Below, one piece after another: positions 33,831-41,421 of a DNA stretch of 43,305 bases; position 1 is the stretch's first letter, and every line of letters starts with the position of its first letter. This DNA is from QHWK01 sp035315685 (GTDB lineage: Bacteria; Acidobacteriota; Vicinamibacteria; Vicinamibacterales; CAVVIG01): assembly GCA_035315685.1 (NCBI GenBank), contig DATFXR010000117.1:1-43305 (forward strand). The letters run 5' to 3'. The position numbers and the translations under genes are program-made. The notes under the pieces are model-generated. The model had not been told where the DNA came from and did no database searches. It saw only the letters and a program-made list of their open reading frames with translations.

Positions 33831-33906
33831 GCGCCCGTAGCTCAGCGGATAGAGCACCCGCCTCCTAAGCGGGGGGCCGCCGGTTCAATTCCGGCCGGGC
33901 GCGCCA
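33831..33906 (+). tRNA. tRNA-Arg, anticodon CCT
   Basis: A complete 76-nt tRNA. The 7-bp acceptor stem (GCGCCCG / CGGGCGC) is perfect. The D-arm contains AGCTCAGCGGATAGAGC. The anticodon arm is CCCGC-CTCCTAA-GCGGG with anticodon CCT. The T-arm is GCCGG-TTCAATT-CCGGC. Discriminator G and an encoded CCA (33904-33906) follow. It reads AGG codons. It sits in a decayed region, with a partial copy of its 5' half at 33026-33060 and an antitoxin fragment just downstream, as expected of an integration hot spot. Confidence 0.97.
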
Positions 33907-33984
33907 AGACGTTGAAGTGTTTTTGCAGATCGCGATCCGCACCGACCAGTCAAAGTGGTCAAAGCGCCGATCTGCGCCGTGTGA

Positions 33985-34150
33985 CTCGCGGCGCTCGGCG
34001 CGTTCCTGTTGCGCGTGCCACAGGTCGTTCCGGTTCTGCAGATTCAGCCGGAATTCCGGCGACGTGCCGGTGAGGTCGGCGAGCCGCAGCGCCGTGTCGG
34101 GTGTGACGCCACGGTTTCCGCGAATCAGCTGGTTCGTGATTCGACCCGCC
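33985..34150 (-). pseudogene. higA: HigA/VapI-type antitoxin fragment
   Basis: One minus-strand frame contains RITNQLIRGNRGVTPDTALR followed by LADLTGTSPEFRLNLQNRNDL, which matches the second half of the helix-turn-helix and the C-terminal segment of HigA-family antitoxins (usual form RGITADTALRLAR...SAEFWLNLQ). The N-terminal part (PGEVL-type start and first helices) is missing and no HigB toxin frame is seen next to it. The Trp usual in FWLNLQ is Arg here. A remnant rather than a working antitoxin. The rest of 33907-34438 shows no other gene. Confidence 0.65.
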
Positions 34151-34438
34151 GAGCGTCTGCTCCTGGCCTCAACGGACCGATGCTCTTCGGTCGCTCCTCG
34201 CTGCTCGGTCGGCGAGCATCGCCGAACGATCGAGCGGCATCTCTGGAAAACATGGCCGTGAAAGTGACGATCCCAGGTCGGCGGTTCCCGGACTTGATGT
34301 TTCACCGCGACATCGCCGACAATCGAACGAGTATCCTCAACAGTCCTGATCGGGCAGTTGGAGTCCGAAGCGGCCGCGATCGCGATCGGGTCGAGAGCCG
34401 ATCCGGTTTGCAGCGATCGCGGCGCCGGTGAGCAGGTC

Positions 34439-35167
34439 ATGAAGAGAACCGAACGTCAGCATCTGAAGGAAAACGAGCTGCAGACATTCGCGCGCCAGGC
34501 GCGCGAACAGCTCGAAGCGCGTCAAAAAGAAACCACCACCATCCTCACCATCGTCGCCGTCGTCGCTGCCGCCGCGCTCGGATTCTTCGCCTGGCGCGAG
34601 CACGTGCAGTCGAAGGCTCACAGCCTGCTCGCCGAGGCGATGGCGGTCCAGGACGCGCGGGTCGGCCCGCCGCCGGCGCCGGGAACGCCGTCGGGAGGCC
34701 GGTATTTTCCGACCGAACGCGAGCGCGCACAGGCGGCGCTCACCAAGTTCAAGATCGCCGCCGATGCGTATCCGTCGACCGACGCCGGCACGTTCGCGCG
34801 TTACCAGCAGGGCGCGCTGTCGCTGTCTCTCGGCACGACGCAGGGTGCGATCGAGGCGTATCAGCAGGTGATTGCGAAGTCAGGCGACGGGTTCTACGGC
34901 CAGATGGCGCGCCTCGGTCTCGCCGAAGCGCAGGCGCGCGCGGGCCAGTACGATCAGGCGATCAACGCGTTCAAAGAGATGGCGCAGCGGAAGGACGGTC
35001 CGCTGCCGGTCGATGGCATCCTGATGCAGCTCGGGCGCACTTACTTGCAGGCGGGCAAGCGCAGTGACGCGCAGCAGACGTTCAATCGCCTCGTCGAGGA
35101 GTATCCTGATTCGACGTTCGCGAGCGACGCACGCCGGGAGATCGAGACGCTGAAAAAGAGTGCCTGA
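34439..35167 (+). CDS. Membrane-anchored TPR protein (YfgM-like)
   Basis: The 242-residue protein has a charged cytoplasmic start (MKRTERQHLKENELQTFARQ), one membrane helix (TTILTIVAVVAAAALGFFAW) and an outer domain with several TPR-like units (about residues 95-235: FARYQQGALSLSLGTTQGAI, YGQMARLGLAEAQARAGQY, ILMQLGRTYLQAGKRSDAQQ). This matches the layout of YfgM/tetratricopeptide_2-like proteins that associate with the Sec translocon and periplasmic chaperones. ATG 34439 gives the family-like start; an upstream in-frame ATG (34358) would add a non-conserved stretch. Its 3' end is convergent with speB. Confidence 0.8.
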   Translation: MKRTERQHLKENELQTFARQAREQLEARQKETTTILTIVAVVAAAALGFFAWREHVQSKAHSLLAEAMAVQDARVGPPPAPGTPSGGRYFPTERERAQAALTKFKIAADAYPSTDAGTFARYQQGALSLSLGTTQGAIEAYQQVIAKSGDGFYGQMARLGLAEAQARAGQYDQAINAFKEMAQRKDGPLPVDGILMQLGRTYLQAGKRSDAQQTFNRLVEEYPDSTFASDARREIETLKKSA

Positions 35168-35172
35168 CGGGT

Positions 35173-35275
35173 AGGAGCTAGGAGCTGGGGGCTAGGGGCT
35201 AGCTGAACGCTCGGCCACCTTCGCGCTGCGGGAACAACTCGAACGTGTAGCTGGCTCCCAGCCCCAGCCTCGAGC
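35173..35275. repeat. Imperfect inverted repeat of GAGCTAGG/GGGGCTAG units
   Basis: 35173-35204 carries AGGAGCT and GGGGCTAG units in tandem, and 35249-35275 carries the roughly complementary GCTGGCTCCCAGCCCCAGC. The arms pair imperfectly around a 44-bp centre, between the convergent TPR gene and speB. It can act as a terminator for both. The tandem, slightly varied units recall the GGAAGG arrays at 24084-24850, though the motif is different. Confidence 0.6.
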
Positions 35276-35282
35276 CGCGACG

Positions 35283-36212
35283 TTATCCCCCGGCCGCCAG
35301 CCGTGAGCCTCTGTTCGGCCGCACCTCGCCGCCAAATCGATACGACAGGATCTTGTAGATCAACTTCGCGCACAGGAAGTTCGGTGCGACGTTGCCGCCG
35401 ATTGGCGAGAGTTCGACGAGATCGCAGCCCACTACGGTCCGCCGTGCGATGACGCGCCTGAGCAGTGCGAGCGCTTCGTACCACGACAGACCGCCAGGTT
35501 CCGGTGTACCCGTCGCCGGCATGATCGCCGGATCAAGACCGTCCACGTCGATCGTCACGTACACCGTATCGGTCAGCGAATCGACGACGCGATTCATCCA
35601 ATCGGGATCGTTGCGCATGTCGAAGTCGTAGAAGATCCGCGTGGGCAGCGACGGCACGTCCGTCGCCTCTTCAACCGACAGGCTGCGGATGCCGACCTGC
35701 GTCGCCCGCGCGAACTCGAGCGTCCGCCGCATCGCGCACGCGTGATTGTGCCTGGTCCCCATGAACGACTCGCGCAGGTCGGCGTGCGCGTCGATCTGCA
35801 GCACCGACAGGCCCGGGTACTTCGCCGCCACGGCGCCGACGACCGCCGGCGTGATCGAGTGCTCGCCGCCGAGGATCACCGGAAACTTGTCGCGATTCAC
35901 GAGCTCGCCGGCGACCCGGCGGATCTCGCGCGTCACCTCGTCCATCGTGCCGAACGGGAAATCCATCTCCGGCAGCGTGAAGATGCCGATGCTGTGGACG
36001 TCGGTCTGCGTCTCCTCGTCCCACAATTCCATGTGCGACGAGGCGACCAGGATCTCGTGTGGTCCATTGCGCGTGCCGGGAACGTACGACGTGGTGCGGT
36101 CGAGTGGCACCGGCAGGATGACGACGCGGGCGTGGTCGAAGTCGGTGGTCGTCGGCGTCGTGCCGCCGAACTCACCGAGTGTCATCTGATCGTAGTCAAA
36201 CGGCAGGTTCAT
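35283..36212 (-). CDS. speB: Agmatinase/ureohydrolase SpeB
   Basis: The 309-residue protein is an arginase/agmatinase-family enzyme that releases urea from a guanidino group. Mn-binding motifs are all present: FPVILGGEHSITPAV, VLQIDAHADLRESF and VTIDVDGLDPAIMPATGTPE. The C-terminal tail after LSYRFGGE is a few residues longer than usual (VRPNRGSRLAAGG). Its start lies inside the end of the upstream deoxyhypusine-synthase-like gene (17-bp overlap), so the two are coupled. I infer that it acts on agmatine, or on the guanidino product of the upstream enzyme, in polyamine synthesis. Confidence 0.93.
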   Translation of the reverse strand: MNLPFDYDQMTLGEFGGTTPTTTDFDHARVVILPVPLDRTTSYVPGTRNGPHEILVASSHMELWDEETQTDVHSIGIFTLPEMDFPFGTMDEVTREIRRVAGELVNRDKFPVILGGEHSITPAVVGAVAAKYPGLSVLQIDAHADLRESFMGTRHNHACAMRRTLEFARATQVGIRSLSVEEATDVPSLPTRIFYDFDMRNDPDWMNRVVDSLTDTVYVTIDVDGLDPAIMPATGTPEPGGLSWYEALALLRRVIARRTVVGCDLVELSPIGGNVAPNFLCAKLIYKILSYRFGGEVRPNRGSRLAAGG

Positions 36213-37281
36213 TCACGCCCTCGAAGCGCTCGGGTGGGACGGTCTGCCCGTCGACCGTCATGACGCGGCTCGCGAGTGTGAACTCCGGCTTCCTGCGCGC
36301 GGCGAGCAACGGTCGCGCGGAGGTGGCGAGCGCGCTGGCGAGGAGCGGCAGCGCGATGGTGGCGTCGGCGTGCACCGACACTTTCGCCGAATCGGTCGCC
36401 AGCTTGCCCCAGCTCTGCGCCTCTTCGAGGCTCGATCCGGACGCGCCGCCGAAATGCGGCACGTCGGTGACGATTTGCAGGGCGTAGCGGTGGCCGCTGA
36501 CCTCGTCACTGTAGAACTCGGCCTGCACGCTCGCCTGGTTGATGAAGTTCTTCGGCGTGCCGCCGCCGAGCACGACCGAGGCGGTCCGCGGACGGCGGAT
36601 CACCAGGTTCGCCGATTCGACGATGTCGCCGATCGTGTCGATGTAGCCGGCGCCGGCCTTCTTCTGCCGCGCCTGCGACAGACCCATGCCGATCGACGAG
36701 TCGGCAATCGCCGGGCAGAAGATCGGCACCCTGGCGCGGAACGCGGCGGTGAGAATGCCGTCGCGTCCGGTCGTCTTCCACAGATGACCGCCGAGCGCGT
36801 GGAGGAACTCGCGCGTCGTGTACGGCCGCGTGTCGAGCGTCGTCGCGAAGTCCGCAATCCAGTTGTCGTTCGAGATGAATTCCTCTTCGCTCGCGAAGGT
36901 GTCGTAGACGCGGTCGACGCGTTCGTCGGCGAGCGCCGCGTCGTCGGCCTGCGGCGAGCCGACGTAGTGGTGCTGGCCGCGTGTCTCATGCAGATCGTGG
37001 TAGAGGTTGGCGCCGGTCGACACGAGGCAGTCGACGTAGCGATTCAGGATGAGGTGCGCGACCACGAGCCGCAGTCCGCCGGCCGAGAGCGCGCCGGCCA
37101 TGCCGAGGAAGATCGTGACGTCGTCCTGGAGCATCTTCTGCCAGATGCGATGCGCGGTCGCGAGGTTCCGGCCCTGAAACGAGATCCGCTCCATCCGCGC
37201 GAGCACCTGGTCCGCGGTGAGTCCCGCCTCGACGGCGAACGGCTCGATCGGCGTCTGCAGGAATCGCGATTTCTTCTTCAT
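36196..37281 (-). CDS. Deoxyhypusine synthase family protein (bacterial, polyamine-forming)
   Basis: The 361-residue protein is homologous to deoxyhypusine synthase. Landmarks: TIFLGMAGALSAGGLR, CLVSTGANLYHDLHE, PIFCPAIADSSIGMG, and the active-site lysine (about Lys244) in VLGGGTPKNFINQA. Bacteria lack eIF5A, so bacterial members are not expected to make hypusine. From memory, relatives make homospermidine or condense agmatine into a bis-guanidino homospermidine precursor that a SpeB-type hydrolase then trims. The 17-bp overlap with speB supports the second route here. NAD is the expected cofactor. Confidence 0.87.
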   Translation of the reverse strand: MKKKSRFLQTPIEPFAVEAGLTADQVLARMERISFQGRNLATAHRIWQKMLQDDVTIFLGMAGALSAGGLRLVVAHLILNRYVDCLVSTGANLYHDLHETRGQHHYVGSPQADDAALADERVDRVYDTFASEEEFISNDNWIADFATTLDTRPYTTREFLHALGGHLWKTTGRDGILTAAFRARVPIFCPAIADSSIGMGLSQARQKKAGAGYIDTIGDIVESANLVIRRPRTASVVLGGGTPKNFINQASVQAEFYSDEVSGHRYALQIVTDVPHFGGASGSSLEEAQSWGKLATDSAKVSVHADATIALPLLASALATSARPLLAARRKPEFTLASRVMTVDGQTVPPERFEGVNEPAV

Positions 37282-37349
37282 GCGGCGCTCATTATTCCAT
37301 ATCAGAACCTGGTTGTAATTCGGCCGCCGCAGCCGTAGTCTGCAGCGCG

Positions 37350-38381
37350 ATGAAGATCTCGACTCTCGTTCTCGTCCTCGTGCTGACGCTCGCGCAGACC
37401 AGTCGGCCCGCCGGTCTTCGCGTCTACGTGGTCGACGTCGAAGGTGGCGGCGCGACGCTGGTGATCTCGCCGGGCGGCCAGTCGATGCTGATCGACAGCG
37501 GCAGCCCCGGCCCCGCCGCCGAGCGCGACTCCGCGCGGATCGCGGGTGCGATGCGCGCCGCCGGCCTGACGAAGATCGACTATCTGTTCACCACCCACTA
37601 CGACGGCGATCATGTCGGCGGCGCGCCGGCGGCGGACGGCGTTGCGCATTTCGACCGGTTCTTCGATCACGGCGAGATGGACCCGAAGTGGGAGCAGAAC
37701 CGCGGGATCGAGGAGCGGTATCGTGCGTACCTGGCGATTGCCGGCGGCAAGCGGACGATCGTGACGGCCGGCGACACGATTCCGTTTGCCGGCGCTCGGG
37801 TCGAGGTCGTGGCTTCACAGGGGGCGGTCCTCGCGAAGGCCATCAACCACGGCGGCGCCGCGAATCCGTACTGCGCCGACGCCGAGGTGAAAGAGCCGAA
37901 CAAGACCGAGAACTCGCAATCGGCGGGCGTGCTGATTTCCTACAACGACTTCTCGTTCCTGGACGTCGGCGATCTGACGTGGGACAAGGAAATGGCGCTG
38001 GCCTGTCCGGTCAACAAGCTCGGACGCGTGTCGCTGCTGCTGGCGACGCATCATGGCTTCTTCAACGATCAGTCGGGAGCCCCGGCGCTCGTCTGGGCGA
38101 TCCAGCCGCGCGTGGTGATCGCGAACAATGGCCCTCGGAAAGGCATGGCGGACACCGCCTACGATCGCATCCAGAAGGTGCGCGGTCTCGAGGGGTTGTG
38201 GCAGTCGCACCTGGCGCTCGCCAACGACAAGGCGCACAACACGACCGAAGACATGATCGCGAACCTCGAACCGTCGGCTGACTGCAAAGGCAACTGGATT
38301 CGCGTCGATGTGCAGCCGAACGGTCAGTTCACCGTCACCAACGGCCGCAACAACTTCAGCAAAAGCTATCAAGCAAAGTGA
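37350..38381 (+). CDS. Secreted metallo-beta-lactamase-fold hydrolase (ComEC/Rec2-like MBL domain)
   Basis: The 343-residue protein has a short signal peptide (ISTLVLVLVLTLAQT). The MBL fold follows: VYVVDVEGGGATLVI, MLIDSGSPG and the metal motif FTTHYDGDHVGG, of the HxxxDH kind seen in ComEC-type MBL domains, in which the second His of the classical HxHxDH is replaced. Further ligands may be FLDVGDLTWDKE and LLATHHGFFND. Insert LAKAINHGGAANPYCADAEV contains a Cys. No membrane channel part of ComEC is present, so this is a free exported hydrolase. The substrate is unknown; nucleotides or phosphodiesters are plausible. Convergent with the beta-barrel gene. Confidence 0.82.
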   Translation: MKISTLVLVLVLTLAQTSRPAGLRVYVVDVEGGGATLVISPGGQSMLIDSGSPGPAAERDSARIAGAMRAAGLTKIDYLFTTHYDGDHVGGAPAADGVAHFDRFFDHGEMDPKWEQNRGIEERYRAYLAIAGGKRTIVTAGDTIPFAGARVEVVASQGAVLAKAINHGGAANPYCADAEVKEPNKTENSQSAGVLISYNDFSFLDVGDLTWDKEMALACPVNKLGRVSLLLATHHGFFNDQSGAPALVWAIQPRVVIANNGPRKGMADTAYDRIQKVRGLEGLWQSHLALANDKAHNTTEDMIANLEPSADCKGNWIRVDVQPNGQFTVTNGRNNFSKSYQAK

Positions 38382-38390
38382 AGGATCGCT

Positions 38391-38415
38391 GTAGTGTCCG
38401 GCTTGAGCCGGCCGG
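38391..38415. repeat. REP-like palindrome, intergenic copy
   Basis: GTAGTGTCCGGCTTGAGCCG followed by GCCGG, a 25-bp unit with CCGGCT/AGCCGG arms. It is related to the two copies at 40029-40053 and 40088-40112 (21 of 25 positions shared with the latter). It lies in the 37-bp gap between convergent genes and can serve as a hairpin terminator for both. Confidence 0.65.
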
Positions 38416-38418
38416 TGG

Positions 38419-41400
38419 TCAGAATGCCTTGCCGATTCGGAAATACACCGTTGCGCGATCAGCGACGATGCCCGCGCCGTCGTGGCCGTACGCCGCTCCG
38501 CCGGTCAAGGTGAGGCGGGCAAAGTAGCCGAGGACGACATCGCTCGACAATTCCGCGCCCGCCGAGAGCTTGGTTGCGCCGGCGCGGTAGGTCCGCGTCC
38601 ACGCATCGCCCGCATCGACGAAGGCCGACGCGGCGAGCGTGTGAAGAAGGATCGGCCACGTGCCGATGCCGCGTTGCGGGCGGCTGAGCGGCCACCGGTA
38701 CTCGGCGTTGACGAGTGCGATGTGGCTGCCCGCGAACGTCGCATCAGCAAAGCCGCGCAGCAGGCTGGATGCGCGGCTGCTGAAGTTCAGGACGCCGCCA
38801 TCGGTCTGGCTGCCGCCGAGCAGGAAGGTGCGGCCGACCGAGGCGTCGCCTGACGACCGCCCGCCACTCAAGCGAAGCGCGACGACATGGTGCGCGGCGA
38901 GACCCGGCAAATACGCGCGAGCGTCACCGGTGACCGTCGTCGAGTCGCCGGACGATCCGAGATTCCGCCGCACGATCTCGACGGTCGTGCCCGCGAGGAT
39001 GCCCCCCTCGCGACTCACGGAGTAGCCGTAGGTGTGAGCCGTCGCCGACTGCCAGCCGGCGCGGATCGGCGTGAGCGTTCGTGTGGTCGTCCCGAGAGGC
39101 GTGTCCTCCTGCGAAGTGCGGAGCACTGATAGGACCGCGGCGTGCGCCGCGCGCGTATGAACGAAGGGCACCAAGACGCCGCCGCCGACCGTCGTTTCGC
39201 GCCGGGTATCGGCCGAAGCCGTGCCGACATCCGTGGCCGGGCCGACAAAAAATGACGTCGTACTGGAAGCCGCGGCGAACAACGTCGGGCGCCATCGATC
39301 GTAGGCGTACGAGACGGTCCAGTCAGGCGACGCCCGGTTGGGTGTCGGCGCACCGGGCGGACTCGAGACCAGCCAGGTCGCGTTCAGCGCGTAGGTGTGG
39401 TAACCGAGCACGTCGACGCCGTTGACGGCGGCACCGAGGCGCACCTGATCGGCGTCGCTGGCGATCACCGGCGCCCACGAGGTGGGTGCGAGCGTCATGA
39501 CGGGCTTGTACGGCTGCGGTTGGAGTGGCGTGCTTTCGTCCGGTATGGACGCATTAGGGTTGTCGCCGGCCATCAGCCTGCCGCGCGGCGCGCACCAGGA
39601 TGGCGGAGGTGCGGGCGGCAACTCATGCGGATAGGGCATCGTGAAGATGTCGTAGCCGGCAACCGTGTAGCCCGCAAACGCGATCGTGGCGCCGTCTGGT
39701 GACACGTCAGGCCACAGCACACCGCCGGTCGTGTGTGTCAACTGACGACACGCCGCGCCGTCCACGGCGACTTCGAAGAGATTGAACACCTCATCCGGCG
39801 CTGCGGCGGCGATGACGAGCGCGGCGCCGTCGGGACGCCACGCCGGCATGACGAACCGTGTGCGCGCGTGGCTGGCCACCACGCGAACGGCACGGGTCGT
39901 CACGTCCACGATCACTACCTCGGACATCGCGGCGGGGCGATGACGTTCGACCGCGATGGTCCGACCGTCCGGCGACCAGCGCGGTCCATCGAAGTAGACG
40001 TCGGGTTCGGAAAGCAGGGGGGAAATCACGGTCCGGCTGAAGCCGGACGCTACGCCTGAAGGCGCGACGGCCAGATCCGGTGCGGCGGTAGTGTCCGGCT
40101 CTAGCCGGACCGTCACGAGATCCCTCTGGCCCGTGCGCGCCTGCGCGGCGACGAGCACGGTGCCATCCGGCGAGAGATCCGGATCGCGCAGCCGCGCGTC
40201 GGACGTCACTTGCCGGACGCCTCCACTCGCGCGCGACAGCGCATAAAGATCGTTGTAGAGACCGACGTTCCGCCGTTGCTCCATCTGATTGAAGTAGATG
40301 ATGTCGGGGCCGATCGCCATCGTCGAGCCCAGATATTTCGTCGTCAGGCGGCGCGATACCGAGCCGTCGAGGGAAACGCTGTTCAGCGAGGGGAAGTCGT
40401 CCGGGTTCGCGGCGCTGTACAGGATCTGCGCCGGGCAGGTGGCGCACGCGAAGCGATCGAATCGCGGACCGCTGGTTGTGAAGCCGTGATGCGTCAGCTG
40501 GCGGATGCCGCGGTCTTCCGTCGACCGAGACGTGCGCTCTGCGTCCGCGATCGCGTCCGCTTCGTAGTCGCGCCACAAATCGCCCAACGTTTCGCCGTAG
40601 ACATACAGGAACGCGCGCGTCGACGTGTAGGGAAATCGACGGGCCGTTGCCGTGGCGAGCGCTGCCAGCGAATCGGCTCCGAAGCGTCCGACCAGATACT
40701 CGTGGAAGTCAGCGCCGTATGCGTACGGCGCCGACCCCGACGGCCAGTCGGTGACTCCGCCGTTGACGCGATCGAGCGGCTCCGGCCGGCCGGCGCGCGC
40801 CGCTTCACCGACGATCGCTTCAAAGTCCCCGGCGTGCAGGCGGCCATTGCCGGTGATCGCGCTCTCTTCGAAGGTGGCGATCCCCTCAATCGCCCACATC
40901 GGCAGAAACAGATTCGGGAACGCGTACGACGTCCGGCCGAAGATCGCGCGCGCGATCCGTGCCCACCCCTCGGATCGATCCAGGTGCACGACGTGCGTGA
41001 ACTCGTGAGTGAAGGCGAGCCGCAGCCAGTCGTCGAAATTGAACTCGGTCCCCGGCGGCCACACCGTGTAGATCACGACCGTGTCATACGGCACTGGCGT
41101 CGCGTAACCGTTCGCGAACTCGCTCTGGTCGGCGAGCACGACGTGGGTTCGACCAGGCGGCACGACGCCGAGAGGTTGCTGCAGGGTCCGCCAGGTCTCT
41201 TCTGCGATGACGGCGAGGCGCTGCGCCAGGCGATCTTCGCCCTGGTGAAAATAGATGATGAAGTGCGGCGTCTGAATCTGTCGAAAGCGCAGCGCCGGAT
41301 CGAAGCGGTTGGCGGCGTGAACCGCCGACGTGAACGTGCTCGACAGCAGCGCGGCGGCGGCCAGCGCCTGGGCGAGGCCGCGGCGGCTATCGCGCCTCGG

Positions 41401-41421
41401 CGGGAGCGGACCTGGAATCAC
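38419..41421 (-). CDS. Outer-membrane protein: peptidase-MA domain, TolB/WD40-like propeller, BamA-like beta-barrel
   Basis: About 1000 residues in three parts. After a signal peptide (LAQALAAAALLSSTFTSAVHA) comes a peptidase-MA (gluzincin) domain with the zinc motif FTHEFTHVVHLD and the downstream Glu in MWAIEGIATFEES, so protease activity is plausible. The middle (about 300-650) is a propeller with DLSPDGTVLVAAQA-, PRWSPDGRTIAVE- and DVSPDGATIAFAG-type blades. The C-terminal third is a beta-barrel of the Omp85/surface-antigen type (GGSQTDGGVLNFSS, FVDAGDAWTRTYR), ending in Phe (VYFRIGKAF). The best start is GTG 41421, overlapping ampG by 35 bp; the frame is open to 41577 but the extra residues overlap ampG and look random. 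An 84-bp palindrome pair interrupts the propeller in frame. Confidence 0.82.
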   Translation of the reverse strand: MIPGPLPPRRDSRRGLAQALAAAALLSSTFTSAVHAANRFDPALRFRQIQTPHFIIYFHQGEDRLAQRLAVIAEETWRTLQQPLGVVPPGRTHVVLADQSEFANGYATPVPYDTVVIYTVWPPGTEFNFDDWLRLAFTHEFTHVVHLDRSEGWARIARAIFGRTSYAFPNLFLPMWAIEGIATFEESAITGNGRLHAGDFEAIVGEAARAGRPEPLDRVNGGVTDWPSGSAPYAYGADFHEYLVGRFGADSLAALATATARRFPYTSTRAFLYVYGETLGDLWRDYEADAIADAERTSRSTEDRGIRQLTHHGFTTSGPRFDRFACATCPAQILYSAANPDDFPSLNSVSLDGSVSRRLTTKYLGSTMAIGPDIIYFNQMEQRRNVGLYNDLYALSRASGGVRQVTSDARLRDPDLSPDGTVLVAAQARTGQRDLVTVRLEPDTTAAPDLAVAPSGVASGFSRTVISPLLSEPDVYFDGPRWSPDGRTIAVERHRPAAMSEVVIVDVTTRAVRVVASHARTRFVMPAWRPDGAALVIAAAAPDEVFNLFEVAVDGAACRQLTHTTGGVLWPDVSPDGATIAFAGYTVAGYDIFTMPYPHELPPAPPPSWCAPRGRLMAGDNPNASIPDESTPLQPQPYKPVMTLAPTSWAPVIASDADQVRLGAAVNGVDVLGYHTYALNATWLVSSPPGAPTPNRASPDWTVSYAYDRWRPTLFAAASSTTSFFVGPATDVGTASADTRRETTVGGGVLVPFVHTRAAHAAVLSVLRTSQEDTPLGTTTRTLTPIRAGWQSATAHTYGYSVSREGGILAGTTVEIVRRNLGSSGDSTTVTGDARAYLPGLAAHHVVALRLSGGRSSGDASVGRTFLLGGSQTDGGVLNFSSRASSLLRGFADATFAGSHIALVNAEYRWPLSRPQRGIGTWPILLHTLAASAFVDAGDAWTRTYRAGATKLSAGAELSSDVVLGYFARLTLTGGAAYGHDGAGIVADRATVYFRIGKAF
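40029..40112. repeat. Inverted pair of REP-like palindromes inserted in frame
   Basis: Copy A (40029-40053) and copy B (40088-40112) are inverted relative to each other, share 22 of 25 positions, and each contains GTCCGGCT-AGCCGGAC. From end to end the pair spans 84 bp, exactly 28 codons, inside the propeller part of the minus-strand outer-membrane protein gene. It encodes an Ala/Pro/Ser-rich insert containing RLEPDTTAAPD and VASGFSRTV. The reading frame is kept on both sides. Confidence 0.8.

Noticed and set aside
33865..34440. A 191-residue minus-strand frame ending ARPELNRRPPA
   Set aside because: The end is the antisense of the tRNA-Arg gene and the first 95 residues have no family likeness. 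Only the HigA-like middle part is meaningful, so it is listed as a fragment.
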